A DNA stretch of 64,000 nucleotides. Source: Thunnus maccoyii (taxonomy: Eukaryota > Chordata > Actinopteri > Scombriformes > Scombridae). Shown piece by piece: positions 1 through 12,439 of this stretch. Within the stretch, counting starts at the first letter, position 1. The number at the start of each line of letters is the position of its first letter. A program made the position numbers and the translations under genes. A model generated the notes under the pieces. That model made no database searches, was not told the DNA's origin, and was given only the letters and a program-made list of their open reading frames with translations. The stretch spans positions 16,516,651-16,580,650 of the forward strand of contig NC_056548.1 of the NCBI RefSeq assembly GCF_910596095.1. Direction: 5' to 3'.

Positions 1-175
1 ACAGAAACCTCAAAATTAGGTATCTAAATCAATCATCTTACACTTTGTACTCTGGTCATTTTCAATGCCAAACTCTTAGCACATTCTAGAAAACAACAGT
101 GGTCTTTCCTTCCAAAATAAAAAACAGCTACTTCTGTGCAGAAAGATTAAATGAAGAGGTTAACTCAAAGCTCAC

Positions 176-3100
176 CTTTTGTGGACCAGCTTGGCCAAGG
201 CCTCCTGCATGTAGCTTATCTCATGTAAACCAGGGAGAAAAACCAGCACACTTCCTCTCTCTGCCAACGTCCTGCCACCTTCTTTCTCTGCTTTGCTGCT
301 CACACACAAACGCACATTTCAACACATGATTGACAGGCGGGGGACAACAATGTGTCTCCCCTTGCAGTTAAGTGTGCTAAGACACCAAGAATTCACCTGG
401 AATCTTTTCCTTCCATCTCATCAAAGCTCTGAATGAGACTGATGGCAAGATTGTAAATCTCAACAGAGATATGAGGGTCATCTGAATTAGGCAACTCAAC
501 CTGGTAAAGAAAAACATTAAATACACACAAACACTTTGGCTACACAATATAGAGAACAGCAGCATCAGCAGACATTTACCATGTCCTTACCCTGCATGGG
601 AACAGGTTGTGGAGATCATCCAGATAAAACTCCTCAATGGCATAAGGTGCCCCCTCCACTTCAAACACATATGCCGGGTTCATCTTTCCACGGACTGGAG
701 TGCCGAAGTACTCAGCAAACTGTCTGCAGTTAATGGTGGCTGACATGAGGATGATCTGAGAAAACACAGCTTCTATGAGCGAGAGTTCAACTAATGCCAA
801 AAGAGGGCAGAAGAGGGATGTTAACGTTGATCTTGCGATTACCTTGACATAACGAGAGTTTGAATGAAGAAGTTTCCTCAAAACCAGCAGGAGAAAGTCC
901 ATCTCCTCAGTGCGCTCATGAACCTTTGGCAAAGGCAGAATCGATAAATGGCCAAAAAGCCAAGAATCACTGATTAGATATTAGGATTAAATGATGAAAC
1001 TGTGCCCCTGCAGCAGCATAAATATAGATGAAAACAGAGGAAAACCAAATAATAATTACAACTAAATAAAATGTCATAAAAAAAAGTGAAGGAACTGTAT
1101 TTTTACCATTTACTCATAAATGGATAAGAATATTTTTGATTCAGCATGAAATATTCTAATTTGGCCTACTAAAAAAACAGAAACTCAAAATTTCCCTTAT
1201 AAAAGTCAAGCTAACAGAGAAATGAACATTTACATTAGAAATGATCTGTCTCATGTTTATGCACCTCATCTAGAAAAATATGGGAGTACTCCGTGAGGCA
1301 CTTGGCTGAAACCAGTTTTTGAAGCAGCACTCCTGTAGTCATGTAGATTAGTCGAGTGTGTTCAGTAGCCATCTTCTCCAGACCAACCTGAAATACAAAT
1401 ATGTAGCCTTGCATTCATAAATCTGGACACAAATTCTTATTAATAATTATCCCATTATTCTTAATTACCAAAAGCACTGTGTTGAGTAATATATTGTGAC
1501 TGTTGAATGACTCTAAATTTCATCTCATGGTCTTCTCATGAATGCAAATAATTTTGCTTTTAATTTGTCAACTAGAAATTAATCATGTAAGCTTGTCATT
1601 GTGGGTGTATGTGATGAGCTATTGTGTGTAGCTTTGTATTTTGTATGATGTGTCTTGTGTGTTTTTTGATTTTTGATACTGCTTGTTATTGTGCTGTTAT
1701 GTGTTTTCATTGTGACCTGCCAAAGGGACTGCAGATGAAAATTAGCTGTAAGCTAACTCTGGTACAGTACATCAAATGGTAACATTTGTGTTTAACACTG
1801 TACATGGTCCCAATAAATACATAAATAAATAAAAATCTTTTCTTGAAAATGTTAAATAGGTCATGTTAAAGAAATTAGGTCTCTTCCAGTCTCAATCGAT
1901 AAGGTTATATTCTGCTTCCTCAGAATGATATAAAGGATTAGCCACAGTATGCTTATTCTACAGTACATTCAGACCTCATGCCAGTGTCTTACAAACTACA
2001 GTCTGCCATTGCCAACATAACTATTCTGGTCAGTCTTGGAGAAAATACCAGTGACCTGAGAATAAATTCACTGCAACCCTGCGTCCGACCACAGGGAAAT
2101 ACTTTTTGGTTCACCGACTCAACTCTGAGCACAAAAGAACTTTCCATTTACTGAGTGCATGACTTTCACAAACTAAGAGGAAAAAACAAAACAGGAAAGG
2201 GGACGAGCAAAGAACTCTCCCCTTGCAGCAGATAAAGAATATGCTTAGGATGTGCAGCATAACCTGAACATTATGTCTCCCATTAACATGCACACTAATA
2301 TTTGACTATTATTCCAAATATGACAATATTCTGAATTTGATACAGGTCACGTAAACAGCATATTCTGTTTTGCTATTCCAAATGTAGCATGTAGAAAGTA
2401 GCATGAAGACAGACAGAGAAGAGAAATGAGGAGAGTGGAGAGCTGTTCAGGGCAGGCTGGAAAAACAGAGCGTGCCTTCTCCTCGACGGGGACGGAGGGG
2501 ATTGTTTATTATCCTGACATGCAACTGTGGACTGATGGTGATGACTCGGTGTGATTCACCAAAAACACTCAGCGGTGTTGTAAACATTATAGGACAACCT
2601 AGGTACTGGATGTGCCTGTAACTATAAATACATAATAACAGTCATATCAAAAACACTTATAAATAACAGGCAGCAGCTCATGAATGTTTTTCACCTCACT
2701 GGTTTATTTCACTGCCTGCGGAGATCTTGTGATTTCCATTCCCACTATTGCAGAGGGAAACCCTGAAAACCCTCTGCGTGTAAACGGGGATATTAGCAGA
2801 ATATTCATTTTCATCAGTCATGTAAACAGCTTAGTAGGAATATTATCTTTTTCAGAATAAAGACAAAAACTGGAATATTTTGTGCATGTAAACATAGTCA
2901 TTGCTCCCACTGTCAGTGACATCATCTTTAACTCCAGAGGTCTGCAACAAGCGGAGGAGACAACAGTCATTAGATGTTCTGTTTCAGAGCTCTGTGCAAC
3001 ACAGCCAGACATCCTGACAGCAATGCACAGACATGAGCTCGGCAAATATGCGTATACACACTCTTTCTGAGTTGTGAGAGGATGTCATCTGCCTTTTGAA

Positions 3101-6100
3101 CACAGTGTGATCTTAAGTGAATCACTGCAGGTTAAGGCTGGCTCAGTACAGACTAACTACTGTTACATGACCTCTGCACAGGGCTCTCTCTCTCTTGGAT
3201 ATTATGGTTTAATTATTGTGTAGGAACTAAGAACATATTGTAAGTGCAGGCCCATGTATGTGTCTGCACTTCACAGTTTAAGTAAATCAGATTTTGTCTG
3301 AATGTTGCACCAACCTGATATCCCACCAGACTACCCAGGGTACACTTCCTCTGTGTGGCAACCCATCGGGCAATACTGGTGGCCCCAATTTTGCGTGGTT
3401 GGGTGACCACAATGTTGCACGAGGCATTTTTCTCATTGTAGTGGTCCAGAATGTACTGTGGCAGCTGGGTGGTCTTGCCACTGCCTGTGGCTCCTCGAAT
3501 GATTACTACAGAGTTGTTTTCTATGAGAGAAATCAGCTGGAAGCAGGCAAACACACACAAATACACAACCACTCAAAAAGAGAAACAGTTCACAAAAATA
3601 GAAACCTCATTTGGCTATTTGCACTAATATCATTGCAATAAAAAAAGATATTTGAAAGTAAGTCCTGAAAGTTATGAAACTACTGGATGTGATGGATGTG
3701 CTAAGCTGATTTATTACAAGAAGTCCAGACTTAATCATCTGCATTAAGAAAGTGCAGCTTACACTGTGTCCTAACAGCAAGCGACTATCGACTATCACGT
3801 CACATCGCATAACATCGGACGCTCTCTGTCCATACCGAATCCATTAAATATGCACTTCTGTTAATCACGTATTTATCAGCTGTGCACTCAAAATCAGACT
3901 GGAGACGTAACCACTCAAGTAAAAGATGGGTGAGTACTTGCTATCCTTAGTTTGTACTTTTCAAACAGAATACACGTTTTATATTGTGATATTTAGATGT
4001 TTCTTTACTGGAAATGACATACAATATAGCCAACAGCAACTTAACCAGAAACTTCCAGCTCCCTGGTGATCTCCCTCCAGCCAGTTGCTACCTTATTATG
4101 TTTCTGTAGTGAAATGAGGAGGTATAGTACAGATAGCTCCTCATTTCAACCTAATGAATCAGCTGTTCCTCATCCATGACTCGCTTTCAACGCGAGCGAT
4201 AGGTAGTAAATAGAAACAGGGCGCCCGACAAAAGTTAAGCTCAAAACGGCGCGCCGTATAGCGCTGCGCAGCGTCGCTTGAAGCCAGTTAAGACATTCCA
4301 ATAAAAATTAAAGCAATCAAACTGATTTTGTCACTGATGCTCACGTCACATTCAGTTAGGACACAGTGTTAAATGACAGCATGAGCTAAAATATTCAGAC
4401 ACCATTCTCTATTAGTCGACATAAAATTTTAAACTAGTGAATTTAAAGTTAGCTGTTGTCCTGCAGCATTAAATAACTTTGTGTTTGTCTTGAGCAAACA
4501 GTAAAAGCTTAAGTGCACCAATGTCCTGAAGACATAATGACAATCTCAGAGAAACTCCTAACATGAATGAGGACTAGAGTGAGAGGGCACTTTCAGACCA
4601 TCACGCAGTGTGGTTGAGTAGTAGACTGGTACATTTTACCTCCTGTCTGTTTTTGGTTATGGGCAAGCTGGGGTACTCATAACTCGCAAGTGGAGGAGGA
4701 GTGGTACCTGGGGATTCAGAATCGAATGCACAAGAATCAGTGTTCATAGTCTATGACAAATTCTACATTACATTTAACTATGTAAGTTTATATGATGCAA
4801 GAAAAAATTCAAGTGAAATTTTAATACTCACTCCCAGTAGGTACTTTTTTTCGGAAATGCCCTCCATCAGAGTTTACATTTTTCAGGCTGCCTTCATCAG
4901 GAACCTCTGATGGGCTGAAAAGAAACATAATAAAAGCAAAGTTTAAGCAGTTTGTACATTTTGAGCTTCCATTAACCAAGGAACTGGAATAACGTCAACA
5001 GTCACTCGAAGACAAATGGGGAAAAAAAAAAAAAAAAACACAGAACAAATTTGAGTCACTATGCGTAGGACTTGAAACTCATATGGAACAGCAAGTTTCC
5101 TTCTCTCTACTCACACAGTATGTGACAGACATTTCCTCTTCAAGATTTTAATTCTTCAAAACGATGAAAAGTGGAAATAAAGAATCAAGTGTGACAACAG
5201 TTCAGCTTACACCTGCTAGTTTCATCTTCGTAAGAATGCCTGTCAAAAGTAACATGGGTTTGTCACTATGAACAAATCATTTATATAATGCTTGAAGTGT
5301 GTTTTGTTGTCATAATCAACAACAAAGCACTTCTCTGTTAACCCTGACTGCCACGACTCTAATTTGAAAGCTTGAAATTTGAAAGCTCAATTTCATCAAA
5401 CAAGACAGTTTTGTCGGTTTGAGAGGATCCTAATTGAGTAGTATGGTGGAAGGGCTTGTATCACGTAGTCGTGGTTCCAGAAGTAAAAATAATTTAAATG
5501 AATGTATAGATTACATAGGGGGGTTTATTGTGTGTGTCTTTTTTATATATATATTTATAGACAACAGATGACAACCCACTGGAGAACTTACAACATTTGG
5601 ATGGGCATGAGGGTTGGAAAGCCAATTACAAATCAGAAGAAGCATGTTCTGGTAAAGGCAGGCTGACATTAGATGCTGAGCTTTACATAAATTATTAAAT
5701 ATATTTAGCACCTTTAATCAATTAACTTTCACGTCCTGGTTCAATGGAGCAACGGTGGTGCTGCTTTTTATTTCTGATTGCAATCATGTGTGGCATTCTG
5801 GATATACTAGAATTTGTGCTGGCATCTACATTGCTACGTCCATTGCGGTTAATGGGAAATGCAGCATCTAATGCTATTTGACATACTAGACAAAGAAAAC
5901 GGTATTTCTCAGAGACAAAGATGAGGTTTTTTGACCGCATTGCCTGCTACTCTGATTCTATGTTGAGCCACTGAGGTTATCATTAAAAGTTAACTTCAAA
6001 TGCTAGCTCACAGTGGGATAAAATACCAGGAGCTCTGTCCACTTCACTACACGCTGCCATTTCTAACTTTGCTCCGAGTCTCTGCCTCCTCTCGTCTTTC

Positions 6101-9100
6101 CCTCTGGCCGGCTCGACCAGGCCCACAGCACTGTAGCTCGGAGAGCATTCCCAGTTGTCTCTGCCCCTCCCTCTCTCTCAACAAGGGGAGGATTTTATCG
6201 CAACAGCAGGCACAAACCCTGACAGTACTAAGAGGACCTCAAACACAACACACACGTGGCTTGTGGGCACACACACACACACACACACACACAAACACTC
6301 TCGCCCTCTCCCTTTCTCTCCAATGCACACATTTCATGCAAGCTACAAAGCAGCTGACCTTACAACAAAGCTGCACAGTGCACAGAGGAGAGTATGGTGA
6401 AAGGAGAGGAGAGGTGACAGCTCTTAGTCAGTTAGCAGTGTGTGACTAACTCTCCTGGGAAAAAGTCTGCATGACAGAGGCAGTGGGAGAGATAAGACAA
6501 GGACAAGACAATAACTACAACACAAAGAGAAAAACGTTTCCAACAACCAAGACAGTTGAGGATCGCTGCCGACTCTCGAGTGATCTGCTCCTTTGATGGC
6601 ATTTGACACCAAGGGATGTAATAGACAGCGAGTGAAGGGATGAACATGGACAGACCCATGGACACAAGGAGCTCGAGGCTGTACTCGGTGATAAGCTCAT
6701 TTTTGATCAAATTCTGAATATCTCACAGAGACGTCAGCGGTGCAGTTTTCACCTGTAAGTACAGATCTTTCCTTACAATTTACAGCCAGATGTTATTGTG
6801 ATAATTCCTTCTTACACATTGGAAGACTAACAGTAGTTCAAATATGGATTTCTTTTTTAAGTACTCAACCAGGAGTTAGGTTAAATACCTGAAAAGCTCT
6901 GTTTTGCTATCTTACAATGTGTGAAACCACATATACAGTTTGTGTTCGTGAGGCTGACCTATGACCCTGCAGGCTGTGTAATCCATCTGAATCCCAGGTG
7001 GAAGCTGTGTTGAATCCATCAGCCTGCAAAAAGGGCCAAATACACACACCTGGGACATTGTCCTTTGAAGAGTTTGACATGAACTGAAGGCAATCATAGC
7101 ACACATCAGGCAGGGACCAGAGGTCAGCTTAGTTATGGTGGGATCATATTTCACTGTCAACCTTAAATTTTAATCTTTCACACAATTCTGGATAAAATGA
7201 AAATCATATATTCCAAGTAGAGGTTGCGATTTTCTTGCATAATTCTCATTATGGTCTTTGGGGCTGAAAATGTGACCCTGTTTTTAGTAAAAGGTGCAAG
7301 CTTTTGTAAGAACTAGGGTTGGATAAATTCACTTTGTTCTCGTTTTTTGTTTATTCTCTGAAGGTAAATTTCCATCATTACTCTTTTTTGTTGATTTTTT
7401 GTTCCTGCTGCATCTACCTTTGCACAACTGGTCTTACTCTGTCTTGCCAGTACGTGCAACTTGGGAGAGAAATTCACACTTAGCTTAAAGCATCAGATAT
7501 TCCAGCATATGTAAATGCAACACAACAGTGCTATAAAAACATCATGGCCTCACAATCCAGGTTAACATTTCTTGTTTCTTCAGTTTCTCAGGACTGTCTG
7601 CTGTGACTGCCATGCCATTGTTCAACTGGATGAAATGGTCGCATGAAACAAGCGTGCAGGATCAGGATGAAGCACCATCTCTGAAAACCCCAGGCGTCTT
7701 ACCCAGCCGCATGTTGATCAAAGAGCTCCTGTGGCATGTGGAGGAACGCGAGCACCTGGCGAGGGAGCTGGAAAGGGAGAACAGGCTGGCCTACAGCGCC
7801 TTGGGTCTCCACTGGTTTCAGAGGTACCCCAGATTGCGGACCCTCATCCCCACATCAGAGCTACACCAGCTGGAGTTCCTGTGTGCCCAGATCCCACCTA
7901 TCCACGTAGCCAACGTGCTCTCCAGGTATTTTGAAGCAGCCATGCCATCCTCCATCCTAACATTAGTATGCTGTCAACAGCGACTAGCTGCTTCTGCATC
8001 AACACGCGGCCTGACAGCAGGCGAAGCAGAGAAGACCCAAAGGGAAATGGAGGCAGGGCAAGCTGCCAAGCAAGCCATTGTGTGTTACTGTCACAGAGGC
8101 AGGCGATGTAGGGTGTGAACATGCGAAGGTGAAGGATGCCCTGTAAGGCTTAGTAAAGACAGACTGCCAGGGTTTCCTCTCGTCATCTCTATGTTAGCCA
8201 TAATGAAATAAAATATTACATGATTGAGCCCTGTGACCTACTTATTTCCCATAAAACTCACTAGGTCACTACTGTGTTCTTGCATAACAACATTACCCAA
8301 CAATAACACTACTGTACTATTTTCAAAACATGTTGTTGTCCCAGATATGTCTTTCTTCTAACTATTCTTACTATGAGACAGAATTAATAGGTGCAAGGGC
8401 ATATGTCTTAGATTTTGTGATGGATTAAATAAATAAAAATCAGAAACTGCCAACTGATAATGTGGGACGTTGACATTGTGTTGATGCAAATCCTTGCGAC
8501 TTCGACAAGTGTTTAATTAAGTCAAAAAACAGATGCTTGGAGTGATGCTTGGGTGTAGAAAGGTATCCCTCTGGTGCTCTTCAGTTTGGGGATCCTACTA
8601 GTTTAGAGTTACTGAAAAGATCTGAAGCACTCAAGAGGTTAATAAATTTAAAAAGCCTTTAATACTTCATGGCTACTTGGTCATAGGTAAAAACATGCCT
8701 ATGCATTTCAGCCATTAAGGCTTTCATCAGGGCAAGTACAAAATGGTTGCCTTTAGACTGCTTCCTATATATGTCTTTAATTAACTCCGTTTGTCGCATC
8801 CTTCCACAGATTTCGTGAGGTGCTCGCCACTAACAACATAATGCCCTGGGAATTGGCATCTGTCTTCAAGCGGGTGCTCAGGGACTTTTTGAGCCAAAAG
8901 GAATATGACGAAGAGGACAGTCTTTCAGTGCAGCCAGGGCCGCTCCGACCAATGGAGTCTTGGACCAGCCGTTACAAAATGAAGCAGCGCTTTGTCACAC
9001 CTACGGTCCCCAACTGTACAGACCACCCAAGGGAGGAGATCCCAACAATCTCCGGATATGTGGACCGGGCCATGAGGCACTCCAGCTCAGTCACCGTAAA

Positions 9101-10379
9101 CAGGGACTGGAACCTTCCATATTACTATCCAGTTCCTCTCAGGCCCACAGGGGCATATAACACTACACTGTGAGAGGACACACTCCTCCATAAGTCTGTG
9201 GTCTTGTATCACAAGGAAAATCAGTCATCACATAAACAGCATGGAGACGTGATGCAAAGACTTAATTATTTGTAGGACTGTTAATTGTAATTTTTAAATA
9301 ATTGCTTGTGACCAAAAACGTGAAGATGACTTTAGGCTAGGTGGACAATGTGTTGAACTGTTTTATTACTTTAACAGGTCACCAGATCTTTACAATCCCT
9401 AAAGAAATTAGCATAATTTCTTTAATAGATTGTTTAGTCTTATTGCCTGTCTTGTTAATCATCTTGTCATAGCTTTTTATATTTTTATTCAATTTGTTTA
9501 TATTTAATTATTGTGTCCCCTTAAGAGTTTCTGACCTCCAGGTTAGAAACATTGACATTTCTGATTCAGTGGCCAAGCCAGAGCTGTAATCAACAGCTGA
9601 CGTTTTGTGCTACCTTTGGCAAATTATGAAATTTGAAGTCACTGAAAACCTTTTGACAGCCAACGTTACAGTAAATTGAGGGTATTCAAAAATAATAAAA
9701 ACTGATTATAACTGAAAATTAGTCAACCAGGTAGCGTGTAAAGTGCTATATAAAATAAAATTGAGGTATTCATTGAAATCTTGGAAAACCTTGAAAAAGG
9801 CTTGAATTTAACGGTGGTTCATTTATATGTTAAAGTCCTGCACTCCAGCTTTAATGAATCAACACACTGTCGAACTAAAAGGATTTGACATTAGCATTAT
9901 ATGTTGCTGTGACACACTTCGACATGTATAAAGCTGGTGGCAGCCATTTGAAATGCTAAATATGTTAATGTTGGAAAGCTACCTAGCTAATTACCGTGCG
10001 TTAGCTAAAACTCAGCATCCAGCACAGCTCACATTTTTCTAATTTTGCATGCATTTTCTTTAATCTAGCGTTAACTCTTCCGGCCGTCCTACTGTTTGTA
10101 GCTATGAGAAAATAAATTTATGTTTTGGCTGAAATAAAGGAAGTGACACTTGTAGCCTTGAATATTTTTTACTTGGTTAACCACTAGCACAGGTGACGCG
10201 GGATGCTAGCTAGCTTTTAGCTAACGTTAACTTTGCTTCAGCTTATCTTACCGGGTCTCTTTAAATGACAGCTCATCGAACTTTCTTTCAATCCCTTCTT
10301 CTGTGAGTTTAATATTGGCAAACGTGGTCCCCGAGGTGAACCAGTCTGAAATTTGTTCTGCAGTGAACACTTTCTTCAT
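176..10379 (-). CDS. tdrd9: Tdrd9, ATP-dependent RNA helicase with Tudor domain (5' part; continues off the left edge)
   Basis: TDRD9 is a germline DEAH-family RNA helicase acting in piRNA-guided transposon silencing. Nine coding exons are seen: 10252-10379, 4832-4914, 4640-4707, 3315-3536, 1265-1387, 843-923, 591-755, 397-500 and about 176-256. Every junction keeps frame. The encoded ~351 residues begin MKKVFTAEQISDWFT, which lines up with the mammalian start; an in-frame ATG at 10406 would add nine residues and is less likely. Helicase motifs visible: Walker A GATGSGKT (residues 108-115), TQPRK, DEVH box (207-210, the family's variant of DEAH), SAT (240-242) and a VLVFLPG motif at the start of the second RecA lobe. 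The C-terminal helicase, HA2 and Tudor regions must lie left of position 1. The acceptor of the ninth exon is weak and was placed by phase only. Intron 1 (4915-10251) hosts rd3l on the other strand. Confidence 0.95.
1600..1835 (+). mobile_element. 3' end of a truncated fish LINE
   Basis: In tdrd9 intron 5 (between the exons at 1265-1387 and 3315-3536). The block around CCAAAGGGACTGCAGATGAA, GTAAGCTAACTCTGG and TACATGGTCCC followed by an AATAAATA-type simple tail resembles the 3' end of non-LTR retrotransposons widespread in teleosts. No reverse transcriptase remains. Family name not assigned. Confidence 0.5.
2286..2905. mobile_element. Fold-back/MITE-like element with long imperfect inverted repeats
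   Basis: The left flank (AACATGCACACTAATATT near 2284) is repeated inverted on the right (complement of AATATTTTGTGCATGTAAAC near 2873-2892), and the homology continues inward through CATATTCTG- and GTAAACAGC-type blocks. No coding capacity. Class not assigned; boundaries are approximate. Confidence 0.45.
4196..4280. other. Short CpG-dense island in tdrd9 intron 3
   Basis: Within an AT-rich intron this stretch holds clustered CpG and palindromes such as GGCGCGCC (4248-4255), AGCGCT and TGCGCA. It is too short to call a promoter; it may be a transposon remnant. Confidence 0.3.
6268..6293. repeat. (CA)n microsatellite
   Basis: Uninterrupted CA dinucleotides in tdrd9 intron 1, upstream of rd3l. 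Confidence 0.9.
6600..6754 (+). other. rd3l: Possible non-coding first exon of rd3l
   Basis: A strong donor, ACCT/gtaagt, lies at 6754/6755, and rd3l must have an upstream exon because acceptors occur just before its ATG. The pairing is a guess and the exon start is arbitrary. The same DNA is open on the minus strand, so other explanations exist. Confidence 0.25.
7612..9173 (+). CDS. rd3l: Rd3l, retinal degeneration 3-like protein
   Basis: Two coding exons, 7612-7925 and 8810-9173, join as tccAG/gt...ag/A to give 225 residues plus TGA, close to the mammalian RD3L length. The protein starts MPLFNWMKW, has a charged helical segment (ELLWHVEEREHLARELERE, about residues 40-60), a conserved core reading VLSRFREVLATNNIMPWEL across the splice, and a C-terminal EEIPTISGYVD motif; all fit RD3L rather than RD3. 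RD3 inhibits photoreceptor guanylyl cyclase and controls its trafficking; RD3L's own role is much less clear. Acceptor AGs at 7583 and 7591, just before the ATG, show that a 5' non-coding exon exists; a strong donor at 6755 is one candidate end for it. The gene lies entirely inside tdrd9 intron 1 on the opposite strand. I recall the same nesting in mammals, which should be verified. Confidence 0.95.
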
Positions 10380-10406
10380 GTTGCAGGTTTTCTGAAATAT
10401 CGACAT

Positions 10407-10540
10407 TTTCCTGTTGCGTCTCCAAAGAAACGTCAGTTGGGAGGTGGCTCATTTCGCCTCCTGTCGGTTGCCGTAACGACTGCAAATAAAGTTACAATCG
10501 AAATTCTTCCATTTACACAGCATGTTGTTGTTTCTGTTAA
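10407..10540. other. Region upstream of the tdrd9 start codon
   Basis: On the minus strand this is the immediate 5' flank of tdrd9 and should include its 5' UTR and promoter. No TATA box is obvious. It ends at the TTAA flanking a piggyBac-like insertion, so that element lies within about 160 bp of the start codon. Confidence 0.4.
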
Positions 10541-11629
10541 CCCTTACATACTGTTCAGGTCGGTCAAAAACCCATTTTGACATTTGAAAGCAATAAAAAA
10601 AATACCCTAAATTAACTCCTTTAAGCCTGGGATTGTATGATTTTTCCTAAAGTAGCCCAGTACAGAAGTCCAGAACGGCAGAGCTTGCAATTATTCTTTT
10701 AACGCCATTACTCGAGATCACGAGTTAATTACTTCGTCATCTCGAGAAAACGAGCTTAACCCAGAATATACAAAAAATGGAAATATTTCAAAAGTATTTA
10801 TTTTTGTTCAGCTGGTATACATTTTTGCACATTGCAGGTGTTTGAGGTCAAATTTGACCCATATTTATTAAAAGGTATTTTAAAGTCATCAGAGGGGGTC
10901 AAATAAAGACAGAGTGGTTATGAGGGATCTTGAAACAGTGAAACTATAGACTGGCTTGTGTGTGTATTTCTGTCATGGGGACAGAGTGCAAGAGGGACCA
11001 TGACACTGTCAGAGAACTGCCTGTGTTCCCTCCATCCACTAGACCCACTCAGGTGTGCTCCTGTAGACCTTTGAAGTGTTATGGGGGGATCGTGAACCAG
11101 TGAAAGTGTAAAACTGTGCATAAGCAGCATCATGCATTGTGTACATACAGTAGGGACATAGGGCATCTGCACCTGCAAACAAGCCTACCCAAAATAACAG
11201 ATCAAACTCATCAATTACCAGGCAACCAACATAGTGGGTATGTGGCTTACAGGCAGTGTTGATTGATGGTTTTAATGGTTATAATAAAACCTACCATTCA
11301 AAAATATTGTGGCATCCTTCACTTTCAATAAAATTAATTGAAATAATTATAGCTGTTATGTTCTCCTGTTTTAGATAACAAAAGATCATAATATAGTGTG
11401 ATTGTCAATGTTTTTTCTCTATAAAAGAAGTGTCAGTCCTAAAGAAAACACTCTGTTCTCTGAAACTTTAGTGAAGGATTAATCACCCATTTATTGAGTG
11501 AGATGATATATGTGGATACAAAATACATTTGTGGTTCAACATTTGGTATATTATAAAGGGATACCTTGTCAGGTCAAAAATGACCTGTTCCATACTGTGA
11601 AGGGTCAGAATATGAACAGTACGTAAGGG
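10541..11629. mobile_element. piggyBac-like non-autonomous element with TTAA duplication
   Basis: The element begins CCCTTACATACTGTTC just after TTAA (10537-10540) and ends with the inverse of CCCTTACGTACTGTTC just before TTAA (11630-11633). Terminal CCC-type inverted repeats with a TTAA target duplication are diagnostic of the piggyBac superfamily. The 1.09-kb interior has no long transposase frame, so it is a non-autonomous derivative. It sits between the tdrd9 5' end and the kif15 3' end. Confidence 0.8.
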
Positions 11630-11633
11630 TTAA

Positions 11634-12439
11634 ATGTTACAAAAAATATTCTGCTAATTTGAGATATATTTTTAATTTAAAGACCACTGGACCTCACCTT
11701 TTGATTTACTACCATTAGATGACCTATGACCTGCATAAATGAGAATTATCCACAGGTTATTTTCTGTAATTAGATTGTTTTTTATAGTCCTATTACTTAC
11801 ACTGTTTAGGTAAGGAAACCACAAAATATGAAGAGGTATTACAGCTAACAAGAGGTAGCAAAAGTATTTTTAATTACAGTATTTAAAAAAAAAGAAATGT
11901 CCATTATGCTTGGAAAAAGACAATTGTGATACACCTCAGTATGCTGGGGAAAATACAGCGTAATACCGTGGATACAACTCAGATGTTCAGTCAATCACAG
12001 CATCAGAAATTAGCACCGAAAATTATGAACATATAAAAAGTCACAGTTTTTACATTAAGATATTCAGCATTGTTTTTACCATGCAGTCTGAAAAAAGTGT
12101 GACTAGATATACTACAGTACATCAAAAGCAACCCAACAAGACCTGGAAAGGAAGTTTGTATTTTTAATATGTTAAATCACAGCTGGTTTGTCCCTACTCT
12201 TGTAATGACAGGTCTATGGAACAGGTACAGTACGCCTCCCGGAAACACTTATAGACATGTGAGAAATATAAATGCAGATTCCCTCAATGAAAAGACAAAA
12301 TGTATCAAAATGTATATGTACTGGACACTATTAAAAGGGTTGATCAAGTCAACTCTGTTTGATAAAAGAATTAGAAAAGAATTTAAAAAAATAAAAAGAC
12401 TTTGGGGAAAAACCGCCTCCATACAAACAGTTTAGAGAT
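11634..12439. other. Spacer and probable kif15 3' UTR
   Basis: AT-rich sequence after the kif15 stop codon (minus strand). A minus-strand ATTAAA-type polyadenylation hexamer occurs near 12163. No other gene is seen. Confidence 0.4.

Noticed and set aside
6432..6710. Minus-strand open frame of 92 codons with hydrophobic stretches, reading NELITEYSLELLVSMGLS
   Set aside because: Codon choice looks faintly coding, but I recognise no family, it lies inside tdrd9 intron 1, and no splice pattern links it to tdrd9. A protein search and RNA data would decide; a homologue in other fish would reverse this.
8587..8760. Possible repeat in the rd3l intron around CATTAAGGCTTTCATCAGGG
   Set aside because: Looks like a known fish repeat motif but I could define neither ends nor class.
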